The position numbers and the translations under genes are program-made. The notes beneath the pieces were generated by a model. It saw only the letters and a program-made list of their open reading frames with translations, was not told the origin of the DNA and made no database searches. This document shows positions 20,929 to 30,990 of a DNA stretch of 64,000 bases, piece after piece (position 1 is the first letter of the stretch; each line of letters begins with the position of its first letter). Source of the stretch: Isoetes taiwanensis (lineage: Eukaryota > Streptophyta > Lycopodiopsida > Isoetales > Isoetaceae). Location of the stretch: positions 4,146,829 to 4,210,828 of the forward strand of contig JAJEKV010000041.1 of assembly GCA_021234155.1 (NCBI GenBank). Reading direction: 5' to 3'.

Positions 20929-23448
20929 CTAGAGGTTTGTGACATGCCATGCATTCACATTCAACTCCGGTTTATCTTGAAGGATGGGAGGATCATCATG
21001 CTGCAGCTCATGCACGGAGGTAGCTCCTCTTCTATTAGGTTCTTGTTTCCACAATTGAAAAGCTCGATCATAAGGGAAAGTTTCCAATGAGTGATCGCAC
21101 TTATATAGACGCAGAGTTGCATCTAAATTTACATCCAATCTGTTACACAGCTTATTCTTTATGAAAGAAAGCGAGCTAAAAGCTCGCTCATCTTCTACAC
21201 TACCAAGTATCATTGTCATAATCAGATTTACCAGCTTAATATATTCGCTCAAGGCAGCCTTTAGATAATCATGAGAGGTTAATTTCAACCATAATCTTGT
21301 AACAGCCCCTTGCTCTAGTGGTTTTTCTAATAGTCCATATTGGGCATACATAGTTGTGCCAAATAATCCTGATTATTCTTTTAATGCTTCAAGATCCAAC
21401 ACACCATGTATTTCCACACCTTCAACCATATGCCTAATACAAAAGTGATCTCTCAAAACTGCTAGACTAGTAGTAAATCTGGAAAATAGTACCTCATGTG
21501 ATGTAACATTGTTCCAAAAATTGGGAAATATAATACCCATCGCATCCAAGAGTTCATCTCGAGGAAACCTGGACCGCAATTCCTTCGATAGACATTCTGC
21601 CACGGAGTTCATCTCGTTCCGTACAAATGAAACGAGTGAATCAAATTCTGATTCCTTCACTTCCACCTTCCGCATATAATTGTTTCGACCACATTTCTTC
21701 CTATGATATAAAGGAAAAAACTTGTCAATTACATGTACGCATAAAACCCCATTGTCGTTGTATGCTAAAAAGCTCCTGCCTTCCTGCAAGGAGACCAGAT
21801 TCTGCCATCTTTAGGAGGCCTCATCCCTTTCAAAGCAATTATCTCCAATATACAATCTATCAAGCTTAGTACATGCTACCTTTCTTGCAATTGCATACTC
21901 CGGAATATAGATGGTTTGATCTTGAGCCTGTTTGATCAAGAAAGTTAACTCCCTAAGCAATGGAGTGAGAGCATAAAGAGTTAACAAGGTCTCCGCATCC
22001 GTAAGAAGTGCAAATATATCTCGTGCTGTCGCTTCATTTTCATCAGCTAATTGTGCACAAGCCCCTACAATAGAAACATATTCACTGCATAATCTGCGAA
22101 CAGGCAAAGCTATGGATATCCAACGAGTTTCTACATCTTTTAGCAACTTCAGCCCCTCACTTAAACCTATTGAAAATTGTTGGAAGTGGGCAAACCTTTA
22201 TGGACTGCGACAATAGAATTGATTAACTGCACGTATAAGGTTCTCAACCTTCTGAACACAAGCAAAATTGGAGACAATTTTGAAAGCTAAATTTGTTCGA
22301 TGAGCCATACAATGGATTGCCACCATGTAAGGCATGAAACTGGTCTGCAATCTAACAGCCAATCCTGTATTGCAACCAGTCATTACACTCGCTCCATCTG
22401 AACCAAAACAGACCAGTTTCCTTGCACAATCCACTGGACTCATATTTGCAACCTCATTTAATTTCTCAAGTACAACATGGTAAAGAGTTTCAGCCGTAGC
22501 ATCCAAGCGCAACTTTGTTATGCTCAAAAAGTATGATCGCTACCGAAATCCACAACATTATACAAATGCATACAAAGCCAAGATGTATTGTCTTTTGCAG
22601 TAACTTCATCCAAAGACAAAGCTAGAAAGGTAGACCCTATACCACATTCAGAATTACACAATGGATTAGTATCAATCTATTACTGAGTGACCCTAAGAAA
22701 ATTAGTTACCTTTAATTACTTCACGTAACTCCTCAAGTGCAACGAAAGACATGTGAGTTGCAAACTCCCAACCTGCATTTTCTGACCAATGGCATCTTGG
22801 AATATTTGGAAGTCTATGTGCTATATTCAATGTTTCATGCTCCGGATAATCTTTCATTGGTCGACCATGCTGGAGCAAATGCAGCACAACTCTCATTTGA
22901 ATACATTTAGCCTCGTACTCTAACAATTCAGCTTTCTCAAACAGACAATGCAATTTGGTTGCTGTATTCTTCTTTTCCTTCAAAAGTTCTTCATTTCTAT
23001 AGAATGATACTGCATTTCGTGCATGCAGATTCTTCTCTGGACCTTCCCAACCAGCAAACACATATTTGGTTACTCCATCCTCTACAATCTTCCTTTTCAA
23101 TTTACCAATGTGCCTATCAATACTATTTTTCTTTGGCTGGAATAACTTGTCGGTCTTATTTTTCCAAGAACAAATAGTACACCTTACCATTTTTCTCCCT
23201 GCCACATCCACTGGTTCCATGAAGGGATACTCTTTAAGCCAATCATTTTTGAAGTTTCTGTTGGCATCCCATCGGCTGCACTTCCTCTCCTTATATGGTC
23301 CTCGCCCAAGCACTTCGTTTTCATCCTCATTTAGTTCACTCTCATTTTCTAGATCCTCTGGAACCTCATCACCATTTGAATCTTCTGTCAATTGATCTGG
23401 ATCATAATCCTTATCATCTGCAAATTCATAGTCTTTCAAGACCCTCAA
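20929..23448 (-). pseudogene. hAT transposase, fragmented
   Basis: The minus-strand order is as follows. An acidic N-terminus with a BED/TTF-type zinc finger (MVRCTICSWKNKTDKLF, then SIDRHIGKLKRK) lies in 23448-22702. LALSLDEVTAKDNTSWLCMH lies near 22620-22560. FGSDGASVMTGCNTGLAVRL and VAIHCMAHRTNLAF lie in 22527-22198. Central fragments at 22146-21811 and 21789-21373 follow. The hAT C-terminal dimerisation region (LGSVEDERAFSSLSFIKNKL) lies in 21351-20929. It resembles the ZNF862/C17orf113-like hAT group. Frame changes and stops between the fragments make it unlikely to be active, although some breaks could be introns. Confidence 0.9.
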
Positions 23449-24280
23449 TTTGGTCTATGAAAGTGGACGTAGACGATGATATAGTGATGCGCCGCTTGGT
23501 CCTTGATGCCGCAGGTCCCAAGAACTCATTTATTCTCTTCTGCGAAGCTCCCTCCATGCTGCATAAATTTGATGATGGCATCAACAGCTACCTTATCTGA
23601 ATAATTTTGCACCAGGCTAAAAACTAACCTGAATTGATGAAGATAAAACTTAGATTGTAGATGGGAATGGATCTCTAGCTCAACCAAATCGTGAACACAA
23701 ATCCGGACTGCTCTGCAAATGACAATAAAATATAATAATCAAATTATCATTCCATTCATATTCATTGAATATTCATATTCATATTCACACGAATAACAAA
23801 ACAATTGCATACGAGAAGAACAAAAAAACACAGGCTCCACAGGTAGAATAAACGAAACCTGTGTGAAAGGGCGGTTTTTTGATGCTACCTCGGTCAAATT
23901 CAAAAATATAAAAATATATATGAAACCTAAACCTAGAGGACTACAAGTGGCGATTCTTGAATGGACATGTGGCCAAGATGTAATATGGCCACCCCCTTGC
24001 CCATTAAAATTTACCTAAGGTTCTAATTGGCTACCTCGACAAGTTTTTTCCCACGCACAAAAAATCAAATTGGCCACACCCTACACCTGGCCGGATTTAG
24101 TAAATATCGAATTGGCTACTAAACAAATAAACTCTATAAATTCGTGTTTTGAACTGGCCACTACCCTTCGGTCAGGACATAAACGTATCCTACTCTGGTG
24201 TAACCAACCATTTCTGAAAAAATATGAATGTGTGGCCAACTGGCCCGCCGGGGCCACTAAAAAAATACCCTGTTCCTCTG

Positions 24281-24430
24281 GAGTTTCTCCGCTCACGAGT
24301 CGAGAAAGTCAGAGGATCACGGGAAAACAGAGGATTCGGGGTCTTTCTCCGCTCGCGGGTCGAGAAAGATGTTCCGGCCTCCTTCATCCCTTCCAAATCC
24401 TTCCAGCCAAGGTTCTGACAATTTAAAGGC
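24281..24430 (-). repeat. Intron remnant with two diverged palindromes
   Basis: Just right of the hAT insertion lie TTTCTCCGCTCACGAGTC... (24284-24307) and a second copy (24343-24369). Both are variants of the TTTCTCGACTCG palindrome with one arm changed to CTCCGCTC. Together with 18567-18638 this forms the ancestral intron. Confidence 0.75.
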
Positions 24431-24779
24431 GCCGGCCTTTTGTCGGTCCCCTTGGCCTTGCTCATTGAAGTGGAAGAATGATTGGAGACAGATAACTTCT
24501 TGGTGTGATAGAACTTACCCGTCAGGCAATCTTCTATATACAATGTAAGATGTTTGGAATCTGGTGCAGAAACGGAGAGGACCACACCGACCTTCTTGTA
24601 TTTGTCGCCGGAACTCTTCTTCTCCCTTTGCCAAAGGAACAGATCTTTCTCCTTCCCACAGGTTGTGACTTCGACATACCACCAGCAATCTGCGGGTGTT
24701 TCAAGTAGCTCTGTCTCCAATCCTTCAATAACGAAGAATGGAGTTCTACCAGTGATCACTAGCGTCTCTGCCGTAAATG
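24431..24779 (-). pseudogene. Upstream exon of the split FCP1-like gene
   Basis: After the acceptor TTTTTGTCTTGCAG at 24780 the minus strand reads ETLVITGRTPFFVIEGLETE, CWWYVEVTTCGKEKDLFLWQ and VGVVLSVSAPDSKHLTLYIE through to about 24431. The alternation of strands and charged turns suggests a small beta-rich domain, loosely BAH- or Tudor-like, but I cannot assign it. The 3' boundary is uncertain because no strong donor is obvious before the palindrome-bearing intron. Confidence 0.6.
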
Positions 24780-24840
24780 CTGCAAGACAAAAAGATGAAT
24801 AAAAAAAGGTGGATGAATCGAATAAAAATTGAGAGCTCAC

Positions 24841-25001
24841 CTGGAGTCCTTGTCTTTCTTTTCTTCATTCCGCTAGAACCCGCATCCGCTCCGGCAGCCC
24901 TCTTCTTCGATGGAGTCGTCATCTCATTATGCCCCTGCATCCTCTTGCTGCTCGAATTCCCTTGTAAACTGAGTCTCTTCCGGGCCTTTGAGATTTTGGG
25001 A
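24841..25001 (-). pseudogene. Basic N-terminal exon of the split gene
   Basis: An acceptor (TTTTTTACGTGCAG) at 25002 and a strong donor (ACTCCAG|GTGAGC) at 24841/24840 bound an exon encoding SPKISKARKRLSLQG and SSGMKKRKTRTP. This is a basic stretch consistent with a nuclear localisation signal. The 61-nt intron 24780-24840 follows. An upstream first exon may lie in 25080-25260 but is not defined. Confidence 0.6.
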
Positions 25002-25313
25002 CTGCACGTAAAAAAGGTCCGGCGTGTTCGCAAATTTGAAATTAAGGACATATAATCATTCAAGGCAAAAAAGCGGGCTAAGGGTACAGCACGGCCAACT
25101 TTAGCCCGCCCAAACACCAATTCAAAATTGATTCATTTTCGGGGACTGTGTATCGAGCGCAGTGGAGATTTTTGGGCGCATAGTTTTACTGGGGCTTAGC
25201 AGCCGGAGGCGGAGAGAGATTGTGAAGGCGTTCCCAGATGGCGCCAGGACGCTGTAAGCTCCTAACAACGATTTAATCTGTGTCTAGTTCTAACTGCATG
25301 TCTTCTTGAAACT

Positions 25314-25539
25314 AGTTGATTTGATCGATGTGCATGAGACGAAGGTAGCAACCGGAGATGAGCTGCAGGACACGGGCACTCTTCACTGCAGTGCCACGGA
25401 GAAGGGATACACGAGAATAGCTTTGAGACAAGTTTATGATGCAGATGCCTTGTTGATGAGGCCAACAGAAGAAGCGAAGACTCTCGGAGAGGCTGCGGGA
25501 TGTGTGATACAATGGCCCAAGGAGTTCTTGCGAGAAGAG
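25314..25539 (+). pseudogene. Isolated exon resembling a DUF8039-type domain
   Basis: This plus-strand exon reads KVATGDELQDTGTLHC, RIALRQVYDADALLMRP and TLGEAAGCVIQWPKEFL. It resembles the DUF8039-type C-terminal domain found in plant transposon-associated proteins (pattern: tl-eA-G--v-WP). It ends at a consensus donor (GAAGAG|GTGAGTT) and follows a possible acceptor (GAAACTAG). No neighbouring exons are recognisable. It lies divergent to the split minus-strand gene, 310 bp from that gene's first defined exon. Confidence 0.45.
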
Positions 25540-25577
25540 GTGAGTTTCAGAGATGTTTGTTTCATTATTTTATTAGA

Positions 25578-25920
25578 ATGCTTGTTAGGCATGCTAGACC
25601 GGAATAGAACATGGAACTGCTCGAGAGCACGATCGATTGGTTGTTTCCTTGTTGAGCATATTTCAGCATCGAGACACTCTCTGGGTTGAGAGATGCTGAG
25701 CAAGGGAGCAACCAATTGGACTAACTCGCGAATAGCTCCATGTGTCTTTCTCGACTCTCTGTTAGGCATGCTAGACTTGCTCGAGAGTTCGACTGTTTAT
25801 TGTTTCCTTGTCGAGCATATTTCAGCGTCGAGAGATGAAATATACTCTCTGGGGTGAGAGAAGCTCACCAAGGAAACAATAGATGGGAGTAACTCGCGAA
25901 TAACTCCATGTGCCCGTAGT
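25578..25920. repeat. Duplicated ~165-bp hairpin-forming segment
   Basis: Copies start with TTAGGCATGCTAGAC at about 25583 and 25763 and end with AACTCGCGAATA-CTCCATGTG near 25745 and 25912. Each has an internal inverted repeat. In the second copy ATTGTTTCCTTG pairs with CAAGGAAACAAT; in the first, ATTGGTTG...CAACCAAT is the equivalent. A half-palindrome CTTTCTCGACTC lies between the copies. Confidence 0.85.
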
Positions 25921-25973
25921 TTTGGTTGGAATGGATTCCGTTGTGTTTAGAAGCAAAGAGTCTCTTCGAGGGT

Positions 25974-26612
25974 CCACTCGACTCCCCTGTGGTTAGTCAC
26001 AGGGGCCTCCACCCAGTCCGAGCCGCTCCCCTTCGCAATATTCGAGGAAGATGGTTCGAAGGAGAGTGGCTCAGACAGGCTAGAGGCACCTGGGACTAAA
26101 AACAGGAGAATGCACTAGACCTTGGGCGGTGTTGAGACTCACGGGCCTTCTCGACTCGCGAGTCGAGAAAGCCCCCAGCGCTCCTTAGGGATGCAATTCA
26201 AATGCATTCTCCTGTGGTTAGTCGCAGAGGCCTCCACCCAGTCCGAGCCCCTCCCCTTCGCAATATTCGAGGAAGATGGTTCGAAGCAGAGTGGCTCTGA
26301 CTGGATAGAGGCACCTGCGACTCAAAACAGAAGAATGCACTCGAGATTGGGCGGGTCAAGGGCGGATGTGGCCTGTAAGGTCTTGGCATTGTTGTGTGTG
26401 TGACTAGCGGGTCTTCTCGACTCACGAATCGAGAAAATAGCCAGCGCGCCTTAAGGATGCTGGCCTTAAGGATGCATTTCCCTGTGGTTAGCTGCAGAGG
26501 CCTCCACCCAGTCCGAGCCCCTCCCCTTCACAATATTCGAGGAAGATGGTTCGAAGGAGAGTGGCTCTGACTGGGTCGAGGCACCTGCGACCAGAAAACA
26601 GGAGAATGCTGT
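25974..26612. repeat. Three tandem ~135-bp foldback units
   Basis: Units at about 25990-26113, 26205-26340 and 26465-26612 each run from (GCATTCTC)CTGTGGTTAG through CCACCCAGTCCGAGCC and CAATATTCGAGGAAGATGGT to AACAGGAGAATGC. Each is itself an imperfect inverted repeat with arms of about 60 bp: GAGGCCTC/GAGGCACCTG, CCGAGCCGCTCCCCTTCG against CGAAGGAGAGTGGCTC. Spacers of about 90-125 bp each contain one copy of the CTCGACTCGCGAG palindrome. Confidence 0.9.
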
Positions 26613-27020
26613 AGTTGGCTAAGGCATTCTCGACTTGCGAGTCTAGAATGCACAAAAAACGCTGTAGCTGGCTATAGCATTCTCGACTCTCAAGTAGAGA
26701 AAAAACGTGTTGGCTTGCTGTGCGCTCTCGACTCGCGAGTCGAGAACGCACAGCCGGAGGCGGTAACTAACTATGGCATTATTGAGTCTTGATTAGAGAA
26801 AAAATGTGTTGGTCGGTCGAGGCTTCGAGAATGCCTCGGCCGATAACACTCCAGCGAGAAGTACACTCCCCGCTTTCTCGCCTGAAGTCGAGAATTTCTC
26901 GACTCTTGAGTCGAGAAGAGGGAGTGTGCTTCCTGGACTCGCGAGTCGAGAAGAGGGAGTGTGCTTCCTGCCTGGATTGTTGGCTGGCTGAGGCATTCTC
27001 GACTCGCGAGTCGAGAATGC
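26146..27020. repeat. Cluster of about nine palindromes (CTCGACTCGCGAGTCGAG family)
   Basis: Copies lie at 26148-26169 (perfect), 26414-26435, 26624-26651, 26677-26702, 26717-26754 (38 nt, one mismatched pair, outer arms GCTGTGCG/CGCACAGC), 26775-26801 (degenerate), 26896-26917, 26936-26951 (partial) and 26993-27020 (28 nt, perfect, arms GCATTCTC). The copy at 26896 sits inside a larger foldback with outer ACACTCCC (about 26863) and GGGAGTGT (about 26920). Apparent protein motifs such as STRESR or LDSRVEK in translations here are palindrome translations, not genes. Confidence 0.95.
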
Positions 27021-27029
27021 AGGGTGTAG

Positions 27030-27425
27030 TCTGCACCTTTCCTGCAAGGGAGGATGTTCTGTGAGTTAGAACAGAAGAATGCAATGCTTTAAGTTACTAA
27101 ACCTGAAGGATTGAATTAGGTGTTGAAAATGCTCTGTGGAATGAAACATTCATAGTTCTTTCTTTTGTTATGGAATTTCTGTTATGAAACATTCATAGTT
27201 ATGTTCTTTTGTTAGTCCTATCCCTGTCTCTGGATGATTCCTAATTCGGTTGCTTGCCCCTAGTCTTACTTATGCCTGTACAAGGTATTCAATTAAACAA
27301 TACAAACAAACAAGAAGAAAACAAAAACAGAAAACAAAACAAAAACAGAAAATAGATATAGAGTAACAGTGAAAAAATGTGAAAAAGAGGGAAACAATGA
27401 AAAAAACAGAGAACATAAAGAAAGA
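27030..27425. other. No gene recognised; A-rich low complexity
   Basis: GAAACATTCATAGTT-TTCTTTTGTTA is duplicated at about 27143 and 27185. From 27295 to 27425 the sequence is a low-complexity AAACAAAAACAGAAAA tract. Confidence 0.5.
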
Positions 27426-27431
27426 AGGTAC

Positions 27432-27850
27432 CTGGCAGATTTGCTGGATGAAGAGGCAGCTTCCATGTTTGATTCCTTGCTCACACAGGTGCTTGCAAAG
27501 CGAGAATAGGGATTTGTCGTGCTGGAAATTGTATCAGGGGATAGTAAGTCCTCCAAATACTACAAAGGAATAATGTAAGTAAGAATACAGTAAAGGATAT
27601 GGAAATAACAATAACAGCTGTAAGAAATAGAGCTAAAAACTTACAGAAAGGAGCCTCACTTTCTTCTTAGGCAATAACGGCCGCTCGAGCACTCTAACTA
27701 CGCGGAAACCTCGGCGTTGGATGCGTCGCGATCGGTCGACCACGCTGCTATCATAAGAGTCGGAATTGATCAGGTCGGTCGATCGCCAGGCAGGAACTCG
27801 AGAGTGCGAAGAGAAAACAGGAAGCAGAGAAAACAGGGGAGGATAAATCG
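27432..27850 (-). CDS. Possible two-exon 5' part of an unknown gene
   Basis: On the minus strand an open stretch (INSDSYDSSVVDRSRRIQRR, then RPLLPKKKVRLLS) ends at a donor TTTCT|GTAAGT at 27645. A second exon, 27559-27432, lies between the acceptor CCTTTGTAG and the donor CTGCCAG|GTACC, and reads EDLLSPDTISSTTNPYSRFA. The region is CpG-richer than its surroundings. No homology is recognised and no downstream exon is identified, so this is tentative. Confidence 0.25.
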
Positions 27851-28059
27851 GTCGGGGAGGAAGAGGAAGAGAGTGCAGTTATTTCTGGCTGCACCCTCGA
27901 ACCTCGTAAAAGTGCCATAATTAATCTCTCTCACGTGTGAGCCATGCCATACGTGACGTGGCAGTGTGGATTGCTGACGTGGCCACGTCATCAGTCGCTG
28001 ACGAAGCGCCACGTGGCCATGACAAAATATTGAATGTTAAAATGATTTATATAATGGTT

Positions 28060-28310
28060 ATGATGGTTAATGATCTAAAATGGTTATGTTAATTGAAACA
28101 TGGTTATATGTTTTATATTTAATATGGTTACTTGATTTTAATGGTTATATATGGTTTATATTTAATATGGTTAGGTGGTTTTATATGGTTTATATGGTTA
28201 TATGGTTTTAATGGTTATATGGTTTATATTTAATATTGTTGTATGGTTTCATATGGTTTATATGGTCATATTTGTAGTGTTCATGGCTATATGGTTTTAA
28301 TGTGTGCTCT
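28060..28310 (+). repeat. ATGGTTATATGGTTTATAT low-complexity array
   Basis: Irregular repeats of TATGGTT, GGTTTATATTTAATATGGTT and variants fill this stretch. It ends at CATTCAG|GGAGC, a possible acceptor ahead of the DUF7869-type reading frame. Confidence 0.85.
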
Positions 28311-28384
28311 TTCATTCAGGGAGCATGTGAGATGAGCAAAATGGAGCCAAGGAATCCCATCACAGCACATTGCCCTAGGCTCCA

Positions 28385-30990
28385 ATGGAGGAAGGTGGCC
28401 TGCTTATTGTTGCACCCTTGCAACGAGACGATATTGCAGAGGGCATCATAATTGCAGTTGATCCTTTTGATAGTGTGAATGATGAAAGGGTGGGAGATGA
28501 TCATCTTGGAGTTGGCATTGGGAAGCTTCTTATCCAAGTTGATACAATCATGTCCCAGGGAAGCTCTAGTGATTGCATTGTGTGGTCTGGGTTGTTGGAG
28601 TCCCAAACTCAGTTAAGATGGCCAATTAGATATATTACACACAAGAATGGTGAGAACCTTAAAGGCCCTACTGAACTACATATCCCAAGGCCCACCCCAG
28701 GCCATGTGGAAGATTTGGTGGTGGATGAGCATCCTTTGATCACAAGGAAGAGGCGCTATATTTTTCATAAAAGGCAGCCAAGGGTGCCCAAGAGGGCTAG
28801 AAGTGACAAATATTTAGAAAGGATGGAAAGTATGGCCCTAACCAAAGAAAACCTAGAGGCAATTAGGGGACAAGAGTGTTGCAACCTAGATTGCACAATC
28901 CAGTACAGTGTGGATGACCTCGTGCAGATAAGGTCCCAATTCATTGGACAGCTTCAAAAAGATAGGATTAATTTCATCTACTCCTTGTGTAGAAATTCTA
29001 GCTATGATGAAAACACAGGAAGGTTACTATATCAATTGAGGGGCCTAAAGGTATGTATGAGAGCATTGAGATGGATTCTTGGCGTGAGCAAGTCCTCATT
29101 TTACAGATACTGGGAGCAGGTCAAAAAAGGGCACAGGTTGTTCCAACATGGCAATGCACTGACTTTGAAACCTAGAGCAAACACTTTGAGGGCCATTGTA
29201 GTCTTCGAGAGCTTTGTGAGATACATGTCTCAATCTATGCCCCACAAGTCGAAGGTGAACGAGCACGGTGTGCGAGTGGTCCAAAGGGTGTTGCCACAAC
29301 ATTACATCCAAAAAGAGTGCCTTAAAGAGGTCAACTCCATCCTAGAAACTGCTGGAGGTCGGCCTCTTTCTCAATCACATTTCAGCAAGTTATGGAGCAC
29401 TCACTTCTCAGACGTGAGTGTCCTGCAACACATGCCATTCTCAAAGTGCAACACTTGCATTCAACTCAAGGATACACTTGAACTGCAATAGAGAAAGAAA
29501 GAATGGCAATTAGGGAGCAATTTGCAGATCACCAAAGGGACCAAATATCAAGTAGACAGTTGTATTGGCAGTGGAGAACATTTTCCCAGATGCAGCCTGA
29601 CAGATTTTTGTGTATAATTCATGATAAGATGGACCAACACAAGACTTTCTTGCCAAAGCTAGATCCTTCCAAGCGTTGACAAAACGCTTTTCAGATGAAA
29701 GTAAGCCTGGCGGGTGTCTTAACACATGGGCATGGAACTGGAACCTATGGTCATTTTGTGCTTGATCTATGGAGGGATGATCCAAACTTCCATGTGAGCT
29801 CTATTTTCAAGTGCTTGAGAACACTAGAGAAAGGATCGATAGAAGGAAGGAGGTCTTCTCCATCAGCCCCCATTTTTGAGGCTTTGATGGATGATCAATC
29901 GCTTTGTTACCAAAGGCAGATAAAAGAGCTCACATCCAAGGTGTCCAAAGAATCAAGGAGGACTTGGGATGATTTCCCCTTACTTGAGAAACAACTGCCA
30001 GAGGAGTTATGTGTTCAATTGAACAACTGTTGGAAAGAAAACAGGACTAGATGGATGTTTGGGGCAATGTCATACTTGACAGCAGTGGGAGTATTCAAAG
30101 TTGTGAAAGGGTAAAAGCATGTTAGGGTGTACCACTTTTGGAACCTGCAAAAGTACATACACTAGGTACTTCAGAACTGGGTACTTTCTCATTTTTATTT
30201 TCATTAAAACTAGTACAAAGGTCCAAAATAAAAGTCAAGGACGCATTAATATTCAAAGTTAAGATAAAGATAATGCTATCGGAGACCAAAATATATATAA
30301 AAGTTCTAAAATGTAACTTTTATTGAGATATTACACGGGTACCCAGTACCCAGTCCTGGGTACCTTTTTAGGTACTTTTTTGGTCACTAAATAATACTTT
30401 TTAAGGGACACCCTAACATGCTTTTACCCGAAAGTGGGGTTCATGATGGTTGGGCATACGCATGATGATATAGATGCATTCTTCGGAACTTTCTCTACCA
30501 AGCTCAAGAGAGAAAATGTGACTAGTCTCCTTGAACTAATGGATGTGTTTGAGAGCTGCATTGACCCCAACCCAATGGCTTTCTTGATGAATGAGGTTGC
30601 AGATTGGAAATCGTTTGTCGAGGGATACTTGTTAGATGGTAAGGATCAGTTGACAGGACACACAAAGCCACTCCAGTTCAAGTTTTGGGTTAAGGATGGA
30701 ATACCGATCATGCAATATAAATGGAGACCAGGTGACAAGTTGTGGATGCCTGTACAAGGAATCGAGTTGTGGCAACGGGGTGCTACAGGTGAAGTTCTTA
30801 TTCCTAAAGGGCAGCCAAAACCACTACCTCCCTTCAAGACTGTTAAAGACTCTAGCCAACTAGTGAACAACATCAAGGATTATATAACGCACTGGGATGA
30901 TGTTAGAAATGGAAAGCACACCTCCACTCTGAAGAAAAATCACATGGACTCCCTAATCAAGCATTCAATTCAGAATTTTTTTTTCTATAG
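28385..30990 (+). pseudogene. DUF7869-type transposase-like gene, disrupted
   Basis: The first frame starts at an ATG and runs to a TAG near 29490 (KRRYIFHKRQPRVPKRARSD basic region, SKLWSTHFSDVSV, FSKCNTCIQLKDTL). A frame change leads to REQFADHQRDQ, CIIHDKMDQHKTFLPKL, an in-frame TGA near 29678, then KVSLAGVLTHGHGTGTYGHF and DDPNFHVSSIFKCLRTLEKG. After a MITE the frame resumes with FMMVGHTHDDIDAFFGTFS to about 30990. The DKMDQ and GHTHDDID signatures are typical of DUF7869 proteins, widely scattered in eukaryotes and thought to be transposase-derived with an RNase-H-like fold. Three interruptions make it inactive. Confidence 0.8.
30109..30429. mobile_element. ~320-bp MITE with perfect terminal inverted repeats
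   Basis: The ends are GGGTAAAAGCATGTTAGGGT(GT) and its exact reverse complement (30408-30429). GAAA precedes the left end and follows the right end, a 4-bp duplication (5 bp if GAAAG is counted). Without the insert and one duplicate copy the flanking frame reads VFKVVK then VGFMMVGHTHDD. Subterminal GTACC/GGTAC motifs add internal foldback. No transposase is encoded. Confidence 0.92.

Larger units (their letters stand above)
18647..24272 (-). mobile_element. 5.63-kb hAT transposon inserted in an intron of the FCP1-like gene
   Basis: The terminal inverted repeats read CAGGGTATTTTTTAAGCGCC on the left and, on the opposite strand, CAGGGTATTTTTTTAGTGGCC on the right, flanked by the perfect 8-bp duplication. 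Subterminal GGCCA/TGGCTAC motifs recur at both ends. The interior holds tandem repeats, a PPR fragment and a decayed transposase, all coding on the minus strand. Removing it restores a compact intron of about 240 nt. Confidence 0.93.

Noticed and set aside
26793-27084. Overlapping open frames rich in STRESR, LASRE and LDSRVEK strings on both strands
   Set aside because: These peptides are translations of the CTCGACTCGCGAGTCGAG palindrome, which is open in several frames. There is no start context, splice pattern or domain.
30138-30326. Small open frame inside the MITE
   Set aside because: It lies wholly in non-coding, AT-rich MITE interior and has no recognisable domain.
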